Assembly: GCF_028389875.1 (NCBI RefSeq)
Contig: NC_084670.1
Location: 37,909,333-37,973,332, forward strand
Direction: 5' to 3'
Length of the DNA stretch: 64,000 nt
DNA from: Rhea pennata
Lineage: Eukaryota; Chordata; Aves; Rheiformes; Rheidae
Part shown: positions 15,609 through 31,962 of the stretch, piece after piece
How positions within the stretch are numbered: the stretch's first letter is position 1
Layout of the letters: every line of letters starts with the position of its first letter
Made by a program: the position numbers and the translations under genes
Notes under the pieces: model-generated
What the model was told of the DNA's origin: nothing
Database searches by the model: none
Seen by the model: the letters and a program-made list of their open reading frames with translations, nothing else

Positions 15609-18565
15609 ATGTTCTATCACGTCACATTCAATCGCGTTACAAACATTCTATCGCGTCACATTCTATCGCATCACGTTCTATCGTGTCAAATTCTATCGCG
15701 CCACAAACATTCTATCGCGTCACAATCTCTGCAGCACAAACATTCTGTCGCGTCACAATCTATTGCCTCACAAACATTTTATCGCATCACATTCTATCGC
15801 GTCACGAACATTCTACCCCGTCACATTCTATCGCATCACAAACATTCTATCGCGTCACAAACATTCTATCACGTCAATAAATATTCTATTGCGTCACATC
15901 CTATGGCGTCACATTCTATTGCGTCACAAACATTTTATCACGTCACATTCTAACACGTCAAAACCATTCTATCGCGTCACATTCTCTGGCGTCACATTCT
16001 ATCGCATCACAAGCATTGTATTGAGTCGCATTCTATCGCGTAAAAACCATTCTATCGCGTCACAATCTATGCATCACAAACATTCTATCGCGTCACATTC
16101 TATGCATTCACAAACACTATCGCGTCACATTCTATCGCGCCACATACATTCTATCGCTTCACATTCTATCCCGTCACATTCTATCGCATCACAAACATTC
16201 TATTACGTCAGATTCTATCGCATCATAAACATTCTATCGCGTCACAAACATTCCATCACGTCAATAAATATTCTATCACGACACATTCTATCGCGTTACA
16301 TTCTATCGCGTCACAAACATTCTGTCGCGTCACATTCTATTGCGTTACATTCTATCGTGTCAAATTCTATCGCGCCACAAACATTCTATCGCGTCACAAT
16401 CTCTGCATCACAAACATTCTGTCGCGTCACAATCTATTGCCTCACAAACATTTTATCGCGTCACATTCTATCGCATCACAAACATTCTATCGCGTCACAA
16501 ACATTCTATCACGTCAATAAATATTCTATCGCTTCACATCCTATGGCGTCACATTCTATTGCGTCACAAACATTCTATCACGTCGCATTCTAACACGTCG
16601 AAACCATTCTATCGCGTCACATTCTCTGTCGTCACATTCTATCGCATCAGAAGCATTGTATTGAGTCACATTCTATCGCGTAAAAACCATTCTATCGCAT
16701 CACAATCTATGCATCACAAACATTCTATCGCGTCACATTCTATGCCATCACAAACATTCTATAGCTTCACATTCTATCATGTCACATTCTATCGCATCAC
16801 AAACATTCTATCGCGTCACATTCTATGGCGTCACAAACATTCTATCGCGTCACATTCTATCGCATCACAATCTATTACGTCACATTCTATCGCATCACAT
16901 TCTGTCGCGTCACACACATTCCATCGCGTCACATTCTATCGCGTCACATTCTATTGCATTACATTCTATTGTGTCACATTCTATCGCGTCAAAAACATTC
17001 TATCGCGTCACATTCTATGCCGTCACAAACATTCTATCGTGTCACATTCTATTGCATTACATTCTATCGTATCACATTCTATCGCATCACAAACATTCTG
17101 CCATGTCACAATCTATTTGCTCACAAAGATTTTATCACGTCACATTCTATCGTGTCACATTCTATCGCGTCACAACCATTCTGTCACGTCACAATCTATT
17201 GCCCAACAAACATTTCATTGCGTCACATTCTATCGCATCACAAACATTCTATCGTGTCACATTCTATCGCATCACAAACATTCTATCGCGTCACAAACAT
17301 TCTATCATGTCAATAAATATTCTATCGCGTCACATTCTATGGCGTCACATTCTATCGCGCCATAAACATTCTATCGCGTCACATTCTATGCCATCACAAA
17401 TACTCTATTACGTCACATTCTATCGCGTCACATTCTATTGCCTCACAAACATTCTATCGCGTCACATTCTATCGCGTCACAAACATTCTATCGCGTCAAG
17501 TTCTATGCCGTCACACTCTTTCACGTCACATTCTAGCACGTCACATTCTATCGCATCACAAACATTCTATCGCGTCACATTCTATCGCGTCTCAAACATT
17601 CTATCGCGTCACATTGTATTGCATTACATTCTATCGTGTCACATTCTATCGCGTCACAACCATTCTGTCACGTCACAATCTATTGCCTAAGAAACTTGTT
17701 ATTGCGTAAGATACTATCGCATCACGAACATTCTATCGCATCACAAACATTCTATCACATCAATAAATATTCTATCGCATCACATTCTATCGCGTCACAT
17801 TCTATCGCCTCACAAACATTCTATCGCGTCACATTCTATCGCGTCACAAACATTCTATCGCGTCAAGATCTATGCCGTCACAAACACTCTTTCGCGTCAC
17901 ATTCTATCACGTCACATTCTATCGCATCACAAACATTCTATTGCGTCACACTCTATGCCATCACAAACATTCTATCACGTCACATTCTATCGCGTCACAT
18001 TCTATCGCGTCACAAACATTCTATCGCGTCACATTCTATTGCGTTATATTCTATCGTGTCAAATTCTATCGCACCACAAACATTCTATCGCGTCACAATC
18101 TCTGCATCACAAACATTCTATCGCGTCACAATCTATAGCATCACAAGCATTTTATCGCGTCACATTCTATCGCATCACAAACATTCTATCGTGTCACAAA
18201 CATTCTATCACGTCAATAAATATTCTATCGCGTCACATGCTATGGCTTCACATTCTATTGCGTCACAAACATTCTATCACGTCACATTCTATCGCGTCAC
18301 AAACATTCTATGGCGTCACATTCTATGGCGTCACAAACATTCTATCGCCTCACATTCTATCGCGTCATATTCTATTGCGTGACATTCTACCTGGTCACAT
18401 TCTATGGCGTCATATTCTATCGCGTTACAAACATTCTATAGCGTCACATTCTTTCGTGTCACAAAAATTCTATCGCGTCACATTCTCTCGCATCTCATTC
18501 TATCTCGTCACGACCATTCTGTCACGTCACATTCTATCACGTCACAAACATTCTATCGCACCTAA
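15609..18565 (+). repeat. Higher-order unit, 2,957-bp class
   Basis: Runs from the CTAAATGTTC landmark to its next occurrence. It contains the 16,340-type segment but lacks the segment found at 19,256 in the next unit, so it differs from the longer units by an internal block. Confidence 0.7.
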
Positions 18566-21500
18566 ATGTTCTATCACGTCACATTCAATCGCGTTACAAA
18601 CATTCTATCGCGTCACATTCTATCGCATCACGTTCTATCGTGTCAAATTCTATCGCGCCACAAACATTCTATCGCGTCACAATCTCTGCAGCACAAACAT
18701 TCTGTCGCGTCACAATCTATTGCCTCACAAACATTTTATCGCATCACATTCTATCGCGTCACGAACATTCTACCCCGTCACATTCTATCGCATCACAAAC
18801 ATTCTATCGCGTCACAAACATTCTATCACGTCAATAAATATTCTATTGCGTCACATCCTATGGCGTCACATTCTATTGCGTCACAAACATTTTATCACGT
18901 CACATTCTAACACGTCAAAACCATTCTATCGCGTCACATTCTCTGGCGTCACATTCTATCGCATCACAAGCATTGTATTGAGTCGCATTCTATCGCGTAA
19001 AAACCATTCTATCGCGTCACAATCTATGCATCACAAACATTCTATCGCGTCACATTCTATGCATTCACAAACACTATCGCGTCACATTCTATCGCGCCAC
19101 ATACATTCTATCGCTTCACATTCTATCCCGTCACATTCTATCGCATCACAAACATTCTATTACATCACATTCTATCGCATCACATTCTGTCGCGTTACAA
19201 ACATTCCATCGCGTCACATTCTATCACGTCAGATTCTATTGCGTTACATTCTATTGTGTCACATTCTATCGCGTCACAAACATTCTATCGCGTCACATTC
19301 TATGCCATCACATACATTCTATCGCTTCACATTCTATCATGTCACATTCTATCGCATCACAAACATTCTATCCCGTCACATTCTATCGCATCACATTCTG
19401 TCGCGTCACACACATTCCATCGAGTCACATTCTATCGCGTCACATTCTATTGCGTTACATTCTATTCTGTCACATTCTGTCGCGTCACAAACATTCTATC
19501 GCGTCACATTCTATGCCGTCACAAACATTCTATCGTGTCACATTCTATTGCATTACATTCTATCGTATCACATTCTATCGCGTCACAAACATTCTGCCAT
19601 GTCACAATATATTTGCTCACAAAGATTTTATCACGTCACATTCTATCGTGTCACATTCTATCGCGTCACAACCATTCTGTCACGTCACAATCTATTGCCC
19701 AACAAACATTTCATTGCGTAACATTCTACCGCATCACGAATATTCTATCGCGTCACAAACATTCTATCGCATCACAAACATTCTATCATGTCAATAAATA
19801 TTCTATCGCGTCACATTCTATGGCGTCACATTCTATCGCGCCAAAAACATTCTATCGCGTCACATTCTATGCCATCACAAATATTCTATTACGTCACATT
19901 CTATCGCGTCACATTCTATCGCCTCACAAACATTCTATCGCGTCACATTCTATCGCGTCACAACCATTCTGTCACGTCACAATCTATTGCCTAAGAAACT
20001 TTTTATTCCGTAAGATTCTATCGCATCATGAACATTTTATAGCATCACAAACATTCTATCACATCAATAAATATTCTATCGCGTCACATTCTATGCCGTC
20101 ACAAATATTCTATCACGTCACATTCTATCGCGTCACATTCTATCGCCTCACAAACATTCTATCGCGTCACATTCTATCGCGTCACAAACATTCTATCGCG
20201 TCAAGTTCTATGCCGTCACAAACACACTTTCGCGTCACATTCTATCACGTCACATTCTATCGCATCACAAACATTCTATCACGTCACATTCTGTCGCGTC
20301 ACAAACATTCTATCGTGTCACATTCTATCGCGTAACAAACATTCTATTGTGTCACAATCTATGCCATCACAAACATTCTATCGTGTCACATTCTATGGCG
20401 TCACAAACATTCTATCGCCTCACATTCTATCGCATCACATTCTATCGCATCACAAACATTCTATTACGTCACATTCTATCGCATCATAAACATTCTATCG
20501 CGTCACAAACATTCCATCACGTCAATAAATATTCTATCACGACACATTCTATCGCGTTACATTCTATCGCGTCACAAACATTCTGTCGCGTCACATTCTA
20601 TTGCGTTACATTCTATCGTGTCAAATTCTATCGCGCCACAAACATTCTATCGCGTCACAATCTCTGCATCACAAACATTCTGTCGCGTCACAATCTATTG
20701 CCTCACAAACATTTTATCGCGTCACATTCTATCGCATCACAAACATTCTATCGCGTCACAAACATTCTATCACGTCAATAAATATTCTATCGCTTCACAT
20801 CCTATGGCGTCACATTCTATTGCGTCACAAACATTCTATCACGTCGCATTCTAACACGTCGAAACCATTCTATCGCGTCACATTCTCTGTCGTCACATTC
20901 TATCGCATCAGAAGCATTGTATTGAGTCACATTCTATCGCGTAAAAACCATTCTATCGCATCACAATCTATGCATCACAAACATTCTATCGCGTCACATT
21001 CTATGCCATCACAAACATTCTATAGCTTCACATTCTATCATGTCACATTCTATCGCATCACAAACATTCTATCGCGTCACATTCTATGGCGTCACAAACA
21101 TTCTATCGCGTCACATTCTATCGCATCACAATCTATTACGTCACATTCTATCGCATCACATTCTGTCGCGTCACACACATTCCATCGCGTCACATTCTAT
21201 CGCGTCACATTCTATTGCATTACATTCTATTGTGTCACATTCTATCGCGTCAAAAACATTCTATCGCGTCACATTCTATGCCGTCACAAACATTCTATCG
21301 TGTCACATTCTATTGCATTACATTCTATCGTATCACATTCTATCGCATCACAAACATTCTGCCATGTCACAATCTATTTGCTCACAAAGATTTTATCACG
21401 TCACATTCTATCGTGTCATATTCTATCGCGTCACAACCATTCTGTCACGTCACAATCTATTGCCCAACAAACATTTCATTGCGTCACATTCTATCGCATC

Positions 21501-22861
21501 ACAAACATTCTATCGTGTCACATTCTATCGCATCACAAACATTCTATCGCGTCACAAACATTCTATCATGTCAATAAATATTCTATCGCGTCACATTCTA
21601 TGGCGTCACATTCTATCGCGCCATAAACATTCTATTGCGTCACATTCTATGCCATCACAAATACTCTATTACGTCACATTCTATCGCGTCACATTCTATT
21701 GCCTCAAAAAACATTCTATCGCGTCACATTCTATCGCGTCACAAACATTCTATCGCGTCAAGTTCTATGCCGTCACACTCTTTCACGTCACATTCTAGCA
21801 CGTCACATTCTATCGCATCACAAACATTCTATCGCGTCACATTCTATCGCGTCTCAAACATTCTATCGCGTCACATTCTATTGCATTACATTCTATCGTG
21901 TCACATTCTATCGCGTCACAACCATTCTGTCACGTCACAATCTATTGCCTAAGAAACTTGTTATTGCGTAAGATACTATCGCATCACGAACATTCTATCG
22001 CATCACAAACATTCTATCACATCAATAAATATTCTATCGCGTCACATTCTATGCCGTCACAAATATTCTATCACGTCACATTCTATCGCGTCACATTCTA
22101 TCGCCTCACAAACATTCTATCGCGTCACATTCTATCGCGTCACAAACATTCTATCGCGTCAAGATCTATGCCGTCACAAACACTCTTTCGCGTCACATTC
22201 TATCACGTCACATTCTATCGCATCACAAACATTCTATTGCGTCACACTCTATGCCATCACAAACATTCTATCACGTCACATTCTATCGCGTCACATTCTA
22301 TCGCGTCACAAACATTCTATCGCGTCACATTCTATTGCGTTATATTCTATCGTGTCAAATTCTATCGCACCACAAACATTCTATCGCGTCACAATCTCTG
22401 CATCACAAACATTCTATCGCGTCACAATCTATAGCATCACAAGCATTTTATCGCGTCACATTCTATCGCATCACAAACATTCTATCGTGTCACAAACATT
22501 CTATCACGTCAATAAATATTCTATCGCGTCACATCCTATGGCTTCACATTCTATTGCGTCACAAACATTCTATCACGTCACATTCTATCGCGTCACAAAC
22601 ATTCTATGGCGTCACATTCTATGGCGTCACCAACATTCTATCGCCTCACATTCTATCGCGTCATATTCTATTGCGTGACATTCTACCTGGTCACATTCTA
22701 TGGCGTCATATTCTATCGCGTTACAAACATTCTATAGCGTCACATTCTTTCGTGTCACAAAAATTCTATCGCGTCACATTCTCTCGCATCTCATTCTATC
22801 TCGTCACGACCATTCTGTCACGTCACATTCTATCACGTCACAAACATTCTATCGCACCTAA
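18566..22861 (+). repeat. Higher-order unit, 4,296-bp class (copy 1)
   Basis: Contains both the 19,256-type and the 20,601-type segments. Nearly the same as the unit at 25,662-29,960, with 7,096-7,100 bp between corresponding points. Confidence 0.75.
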
Positions 22862-25661
22862 ATGTTCTATCACGTCACATTCAATCGCGTTACAAACATT
22901 CTATCGCGTCACATTCTATCGCATCACGTTCTATCGTGTCAAATTCTATCGCGCCACAAACATTCTATCGCGTCACAATCTCTGCAGCACAAACATTCTG
23001 TCGCGTCACAATCTATTGCCTCACAAACATTTTATCGCATCACATTCTATCGCGTCACGAACATTCTACCCCGTCACATTCTATCGCATCACAAACATTC
23101 TATCGCGTCACAAACATTCTATCACGTCAATAAATATTCTATTGCGTCACATCCTATGGCGTCACATTCTATTGCGTCACAAACATTTTATCACGTCACA
23201 TTCTAACACGTCAAAACCATTCTATCGCGTCACATTCTCTGGCGTCACATTCTATCGCATCACAAGCATTGTATTGAGTCGCATTCTATCGCGTAAAAAC
23301 CATTCTATCGCGTCACAATCTATGCATCACAAACATTCTATCGCGTCACATTCTATGCATTCACAAACACTATCGCGTCACATTCTATCGCGCCACATAC
23401 ATTCTATCGCTTCACATTCTATCCCGTCACATTCTATCGCATCACAAACATTCTATTACATCACATTCTATCGCATCACATTCTGTCGCGTTACAAACAT
23501 TCCATCGCGTCACATTCTATCACGTCAGATTCTATTGCGTTACATTCTATTGTGTCACATTCTATCGCGTCACAAACATTCTATCGCGTCACATTCTATG
23601 CCATCACATACATTCTATCGCTTCACATTCTATCGCGTCACATTCTATCGCATCACAAACATTCTATCCCGTCACATTCTATCGCATCACATTCTGTCGC
23701 GTCACACACATTCCATCGAGTCACATTCTATCGCGTCACATTCTATTGCGTTACATTCTATTGTGTCACATTCTGTCGCGTCACAAACATTCTATCGCGT
23801 CACATTCTATGCCGTCACAAACATTCTATCGTGTCACATTCTATTGCATTACATTCTATCGTATCACATTCTATCGCGTCACAAACATTCTGCCATGTCA
23901 CAATATATTTGCTCACAAAGATTTTATCACGTCACATTCTATCGTGTCACATTCTATCGCGTCACAACCATTCTGTCACGTCACAATCTATTGCCCAACA
24001 AACATTTCATTGCGTAACATTCTACCGCATCACAAATATTCTATCGCGTCACAAACATTCTATCGCATCACAAACATTCTATCATGTCAATAAATATTCT
24101 ATCGCGTCACATTCTATGGCGTCACATTCTATCGCGCCATAAACATTCTATCGCGTCACATTCTATGCCATCACAAATATTCTATTACGTCACATTCTAT
24201 CGCGTCACATTCTATCGCCTCACAAACATTCTATCGCGTCACATTCTATCGCGTCACAACCATTCTGTCACGTCACAATCTATTGCCTAAGAAACTTTTT
24301 ATTCCGTAAGATTCTATCGCATCATGAACATTTTATAGCATCACAAACATTCTATCACATCAAAAAATATTCTATCGCGTCACATTCTATGCCGTCACAA
24401 ATATTCTATCACGTCACATTCTATCGCGTCACATTCTATCGCCTCACAAACATTCTATCGCGTCACATTCTATCGCGTCACAAACATTCTATCGCGTCAA
24501 GTTCTATGCCGTCACAAACACACTTTCGCGTCACATTCTATCACGTCACATTCTATCGCATCACAAACATTCTATCACGTCACATTCTGTCGCGTCACAA
24601 ACATTCTATCGTGTCACATTCTATCGCGTAACAAACATTCTATTGTGTCACAATCTATGCCATCACAAACATTCTATCGTGTCACATTCTATGGCGTCAC
24701 AAACATTCTATCTATCGCCTCACATTCTATCGCATCACATTCTATCGCATCACAAACATTCTATTACGTCAGATTCTATCGCATCATAAACATTCTATCG
24801 CGTCACAAACATTCTATCACATCAATAAATATTCTATCGCGTCACATTCTATGCCGTCACAAATATTCTATCACGTCACATTCTATCGCGTCACATTCTA
24901 TCGCCTCACAAACATTCTATCGCGTCACATTCTATCGCGTCACAAACATTCTATCGCGTCAAGATCTATGCCGTCACAAACACTCTTTCGCGTCACATTC
25001 TGTCACGTCACATTCTATCGCATCACAAACATTCTATTGCGTCACACTCTATGCCATCACAAACATTCTATCACGTCACATTCTATCGCGTCACATTCTA
25101 TCGCGTCACAAACATTCTATCGCGTCACATTCTATTGCGTTATATTCTATCGTGTCAAATTCTATCGCACCACAAACATTCTATCGCGTCACAATCTCTG
25201 CATCACAAACATTCTATCGCGTCACAATCTATAGCATCACAAGCATTTTATCGCGTCACATTCTATCGCATCACAAACATTCTATCGTGTCACAAACATT
25301 CTATCACGTCAATAAATATTCTATCGCGTCACATCCTATGGCTTCACATTCTATTGCGTCACAAACATTCTATCACGTCACATTCTATCGCGTCACAAAC
25401 ATTCTATGGCGTCACATTCTATGGCGTCACCAACATTCTATCGCCTCACATTCTATCGCGTCATATTCTATTGCGTGACATTCTACCTGGTCACATTCTA
25501 TGGCGTCATATTCTATCGCGTTACAAACATTCTATAGCGTCACATTCTTTCGTGTCACAAAAATTCTATCGCGTCACATTCTCTCGCATCTCATTCTATC
25601 TCGTCACGACCATTCTGTCACGTCACATTCTATCACGTCACAAACATTCTATCGCACCTAA
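22862..25661 (+). repeat. Higher-order unit, 2,800-bp class
   Basis: Like the long unit but without the 20,601-type segment. It carries a small duplication, TATCTATCGCC, near 24,712 that is also seen near 27,512 in the next unit, so the two share recent ancestry over that stretch. Confidence 0.7.
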
Positions 25662-28600
25662 ATGTTCTATCACGTCACATTCAATCGCGTTACAAACATT
25701 CTATCGCGTCACATTCTATCGCATCACGTTCTATCGTGTCAAATTCTATCGCGCCACAAACATTCTATCGCGTCACAATCTCTGCAGCACAAACATTCTG
25801 TCGCGTCACAATCTATTGCCTCACAAACATTTTATCGCATCACATTCTATCGCGTCACGAACATTCTACCCCGTCACATTCTATCGCATCACAAACATTC
25901 TATCGCGTCACAAACATTCTATCACGTCAATAAATATTCTATTGCGTCACATCCTATGGCGTCACATTCTATTGCGTCACAAACATTTTATCACGTCACA
26001 TTCTAACACGTCAAAACCATTCTATCGCGTCACATTCTCTGGCGTCACATTCTATCGCATCACAAGCATTGTATTGAGTCGCATTCTATCGCGTAAAAAC
26101 CATTCTATCGCGTCACAATCTATGCATCACAAACATTCTATCGCGTCACATTCTATGCATTCACAAACACTATCGCGTCACATTCTATCGCGCCACATAC
26201 ATTCTATCGCTTCACATTCTATCCCGTCACATTCTATCGCATCACAAACATTCTATTACATCACATTCTATCGCATCACATTCTGTCGCGTTACAAACAT
26301 TCCATCGCGTCACATTCTATCACGTCAGATTCTATTGCGTTACATTCTATTGTGTCACATTCTATCGCGTCACAAACATTCTATCGCGTCACATTCTATG
26401 CCATCACATACATTCTATCGCTTCACATTCTATCATGTCACATTCTATCGCATCACAAACATTCTATCCCGTCACATTCTATCGCATCACATTCTGTCGC
26501 GTCACACACATTCCATCGAGTCACATTCTATCGCGTCACATTCTATTGCGTTACATTCTATTGTGTCACATTCTGTCGCGTCACAAACATTCTATCGCGT
26601 CACATTCTATGCCGTCACAAACATTCTATCGTGTCACATTCTATTGCATTACATTCTATCGTATCACATTCTATCGCGTCACAAACATTCTGCCATGTCA
26701 CAATATATTTGCTCACAAAGATTTTATCACGTCACATTCTATCGTGTCACATTCTATCGCGTCACAACCATTCTGTCACGTCACAATCTATTGCCCAACA
26801 AACATTTCATTGCGTAACATTCTACCGCATCACGAATATTCTATCGCGTCACAAACATTCTATCGCATCACAAACATTCTATCATGTCAATAAATATTCT
26901 ATCGCGTCACATTCTATGGCGTCACATTCTATCGCGCCATAAACATTCTATCGCGTCACATTCTATGCCATCACAAATATTCTATTACGTCACATTCTAT
27001 CGCGTCACATTCTATCGCCTCACAAACATTCTATCGCGTCACATTCTATCGCGTCACAACCATTCTGTCACGTCACAATCTATTGCCTAAGAAACTTTTT
27101 ATTCCGTAAGATTCTATCGCATCATGAACATTTTATAGCATCACAAACATTCTATCACATCAATAAATATTCTATCGCGTCACATTCTATGCCGTCACAA
27201 ATATTCTATCACGTCACATTCTATCGCGTCACATTCTATCGCCTCACAAACATTCTATCGCGTCACATTCTATCGCGTCACAAACATTCTATCGCGTCAA
27301 GTTCTATGCCGTCACAAACACACTTTCGCGTCACATTCTATCACGTCACATTCTATCGCATCACAAACATTCTATCACGTCACATTCTGTCGCGTCACAA
27401 ACATTCTATCGTGTCACATTCTATCGCGTAACAAACATTCTATTGTGTCACAATCTATGCCATCACAAACATTCTATCGTGTCACATTCTATGGCGTCAC
27501 AAACATTCTATCTATCGCCTCACATTCTATCGCATCACATTCTATCGCATCACAAACATTCTATTACGTCAGATTCTATCGCATCATAAACATTCTATCG
27601 CGTCACAAACATTCCATCACGTCAATAAATATTCTATCACGACACATTCTATCGCGTTACATTCTATCGCGTCACAAACATTCTGTCGCGTCACATTCTA
27701 TTGCGTTACATTCTATCGTGTCAAATTCTATCGCGCCACAAACATTCTATCGCGTCACAATCTCTGCATCACAAACATTCTGTCGCGTCACAATCTATTG
27801 CCTCACAAACATTTTATCGCGTCACATTCTATCGCATCACAAACATTCTATCGCGTCACAAACATTCTATCACGTCAATAAATATTCTATCGCTTCACAT
27901 CCTATGGCGTCACATTCTATTGCGTCACAAACATTCTATCACGTCGCATTCTAACACGTCGAAACCATTCTATCGCGTCACATTCTCTGTCGTCACATTC
28001 TATCGCATCAGAAGCATTGTATTGAGTCACATTCTATCGCATAAAAACCATTCTATCGCATCACAATCTATGCATCACAAACATTCTATCGCGTCACATT
28101 CTATGCCATCACAAACATTCTATAGCTTCACATTCTATCATGTCACATTCTATCGCATCACAAACATTCTATCGCGTCACATTCTGTGGCGTCACAAACA
28201 TTCTATCGCGTCACATTCTATCGCATCACAATCTATTACGTCACATTCTATCGCATCACATTCTGTCGCGTCACACACATTCCATCGCGTCACATTCTAT
28301 CGCGTCACATTCTATTGCATTACATTCTATTGTGTCACATTCTATCGCGTCAAAAACATTCTATCGCGTCACATTCTATGCCGTCACAAACATTCTATCG
28401 TGTCACATTCTATTGCATTACATTCTATCGTATCACATTCTATCGCATCACAAACATTCTGCCATGTCACAATCTATTTGCTCACAAAGATTTTATCACG
28501 TCACATTCTATCGTGTCACATTCTATCGCGTCACAACCATTCTGTCACGTCACAATCTATTGCCCAACAAACATTTCATTGCGTCACATTCTATCGCATC

Positions 28601-29960
28601 ACAAACATTCTATCGTGTCACATTCTATCGCATCACAAACATTCTATCGCGTCACAAACATTCTATCATGTCAATAAATATTCTATCGCGTCACATTCTA
28701 TGGCGTCACATTCTATCGCGCCATAAACATTCTATCGCGTCACATTCTATGCCATCACAAATACTCTATTACGTCACATTCTATCGCGTCACATTCTATT
28801 GCCTCACAAACATTCTATCGCGTCACATTCTATCGCGTCACAAACATTCTATCGCGTCAAGTTCTATGCCGTCACACTCTTTCACGTCACATTCTAGCAC
28901 GTCACATTCTATCGCATCACAAACATTCTATCGCGTCACATTCTATCGCGTCTCAAACATTCTATCGCGTCACATTCTATTGCATTACATTCTATCGTGT
29001 CACATTCTATCGCGTCACAACCATTCTGTCACGTCACAATCTATTGCCTAAGAAACTTGTTATTGCGTAAGATACTATCGCATCACGAACATTCTATCGC
29101 ATCACAAACATTCTATCACATCAATAAATATTCTATCGCGTCACATTCTATGCCGTCACAAATATTCTATCACGTCACATTCTATCGCGTCACATTCTAT
29201 CGCCTCACAAACATTCTATCGCGTCACATTCTATCGCGTCACAAACATTCTATCGCGTCAAGATCTATGCCGTCACAAACACTCTTTCGCGTCACATTCT
29301 ATCACGTCACATTCTATCGCATCACAAACATTCTATTGCGTCACACTCTATGCCATCACAAACATTCTATCACGTCACATTCTATCGCGTCACATTCTAT
29401 CGCGTCACAAACATTCTATTGCGTCACATTCTATTGCGTTATATTCTATCGTGTCAAATTCTATCGCACCACAAACATTCTATCGCGTCACAATCTCTGC
29501 ATCACAAACATTCTATCGCGTCACAATCTATAGCATCACAAGCATTTTATCGCGTCACATTCTATCGCATCACAAACATTCTATCGTGTCACAAACATTC
29601 TATCACGTCAATAAATATTCTATCGCGTCACATGCTATGGCTTCACATTCTATTGCGTCACAAACATTCTATCACGTCACATTCTATCGCGTCACAAACA
29701 TTCTATGGCGTCACATTCTATGGCGTCACAAACATTCTATCGCCTCACATTCTATCGCGTCATATTCTATTGTGTGACATTCTACCTGGTCACATTCTAT
29801 GGCGTCATATTCTATCGCGTTACAAACATTCTATAGCGTCACATTCTTTCGTGTCACAAAAATTCTATCGCGTCACATTCTCTCGCATCTCATTCTATCT
29901 CGTCACGACCATTCTGTCACGTCACATTCTATCACGTCACAAACATTCTATCGCACCTAA
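25662..29960 (+). repeat. Higher-order unit, 4,299-bp class (copy 2)
   Basis: Matches 18,566-22,861 in monomer order and in most single-base variants. A partial further unit begins at 29,961 and matches for about 690 bp before diverging near 30,650. Confidence 0.75.
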
Positions 29961-31962
29961 ATGTTCTATCACGTCACATTCAATCGCGTTACAAACATTC
30001 TATCGCGTCACATTCTATCGCATCACGTTCTATCGTGTCAAATTCTATCGCGCCACAAACATTCTATCGCGTCACAATCTCTGCAGCACAAACATTCTGT
30101 CGCGTCACAATCTATTGCCTCACAAACATTTTATCGCATCACATTCTATCGCGTCACGAACATTCTACCCCGTCACATTCTATCGCATCACAAACATTCT
30201 ATCGCGTCACAAACATTCTATCACGTCAATAAATATTCTATTGCGTCACATCCTATGGCGTCACATTCTATTGCGTCACAAACATTTTATCACGTCACAT
30301 TCTAACACGTCAAAACCATTCTATCGCGTCACATTCTCTGGCGTCACATTCTATCGCATCACAAGCATTGTATTGAGTCGCATTCTATCGCGTAAAAACC
30401 ATTCTATCGCGTCACAATCTATGCATCACAAACATTCTATCGCGTCACATTCTATGCATTCACAAACACTATCGCGTCACATTCTATCGCGCCACATACA
30501 TTCTATCGCTTCACATTCTATCCCGTCACATTCTATCGCATCACAAACATTCTATTACATCACATTCTATCGCATCACATTCTGTCGCGTTACAAACATT
30601 CCATCGCGTCACATTCTATCACGTCAGATTCTATTGCGTTACATTCTATTTTGTCACATTCTATCGCGTCACAAACATTCTATCGCGTCACATTCTATGC
30701 CGTCACAAACATTCTATCGTGTCACATTCTATTGCATTACATTCTATCGTGTCACATTCTATCGCCTCACAAACATTCTGTCACGTCACAATCTATTTGC
30801 TCACAAACATTTTATCACGTCACATTCTATTGTGTCACATTCTGTCGCGTCACAACCATTCTGTCACGTCACAATCTATTGCCCAACAAACATTTTATTG
30901 CGTAACATTCTATCGCATCACGAACATTCTATCCCGTCACATTCTATCCCATCACAAACATTCTATCGCGTCACAAACATTCTATCACGTCAATAAATAT
31001 TCTATCGCGTCACATTCTATGGCATCACATTCTATCGCGTCATAAACATTCTATCTCGTCACATTCTATGCCGTCACAAATATTCTATCGCGTCACATTC
31101 TATCGCCTCACAAACATTGTATCGCGTCAAGTTCTATGCCATCACAAACACACTTTCGCGTCACATTCTATCACGTCTCATTCTATCGCATCACAAACAT
31201 TCTATCGCGTCACAAACATTCTATCACGTCACATTCTATCGCGTCACATTCTATTGCGTTACATTCTATTGTGTCAAATTCTATCGAATCACAAACATTC
31301 TGTTGCGTCACAATCTATGCCATCACAAACATTCTATCGCGTCACATTCTATGGTGTCATAAACATTCTATCACATCACATTCTATCGCGTCACAAACAT
31401 TCTATCGCGTCACATTCTATGGCGTCACATTCTATCGCGTCACAAACATTCTATCGCCTCACATTCTATCGCGTCACATTCTATCGCATCACAAACATTC
31501 TATTCGGTCACATTCTATCGCATCACGTTCTATTGCATTACATTCTATTGTGTCACATTCTATCGCATCACAAACATCTATTGCGTCACAATCTATGCCA
31601 TCACAAAGATTATATCGCGTCACATTCTATGGTGTCACAAACATTCTATTACGTCACATTCTATCGCATCACATTCTATCGCATCACAAACATTCTATCG
31701 CATCACATTCTATCGTGTCACATTCTATTGCGTTACATTGTATCGTGTCACATTCTATCATATCACAAACATTCTATCACGACGCAATCTATGCATCACA
31801 AACATTCTATCGCGTCACATTCAATGGCGTCACATTCTATCACGTCACAAACATTCTATCACGTCACATTCTAAAACGTCAAAAACATTCTATCGCGTCA
31901 CATTATCTGGCGTCACATTCTATCACATCACAAGCATTGTATTGCGCCACATTCTATCGCGT

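Larger units (their letters stand above)
11900..31960 (+). repeat. Homogenised higher-order-repeat zone (2.8, 2.96, 4.3 and 7.1 kb periods)
   Basis: Long runs of monomers recur almost unchanged. A landmark (CTAAATGTTCTATCACG followed by a CAATCGCG monomer) falls at 15,609, 18,566, 22,862, 25,662 and 29,961, giving unit lengths of 2,957, 4,296, 2,800 and 4,299 bp. Other landmarks give 4,296 then 2,800 (19,256, 23,552, 26,352) or 7,100 (20,601 to 27,701). The long units contain a segment of about 1.5 kb that the 2,800-bp unit lacks. The same monomer order is found from about 11,900 (12,132 matches 19,339 and 26,435). Copies stop matching near 30,650, and the zone as a whole ends at a junction near 31,965. 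Confidence 0.85.
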
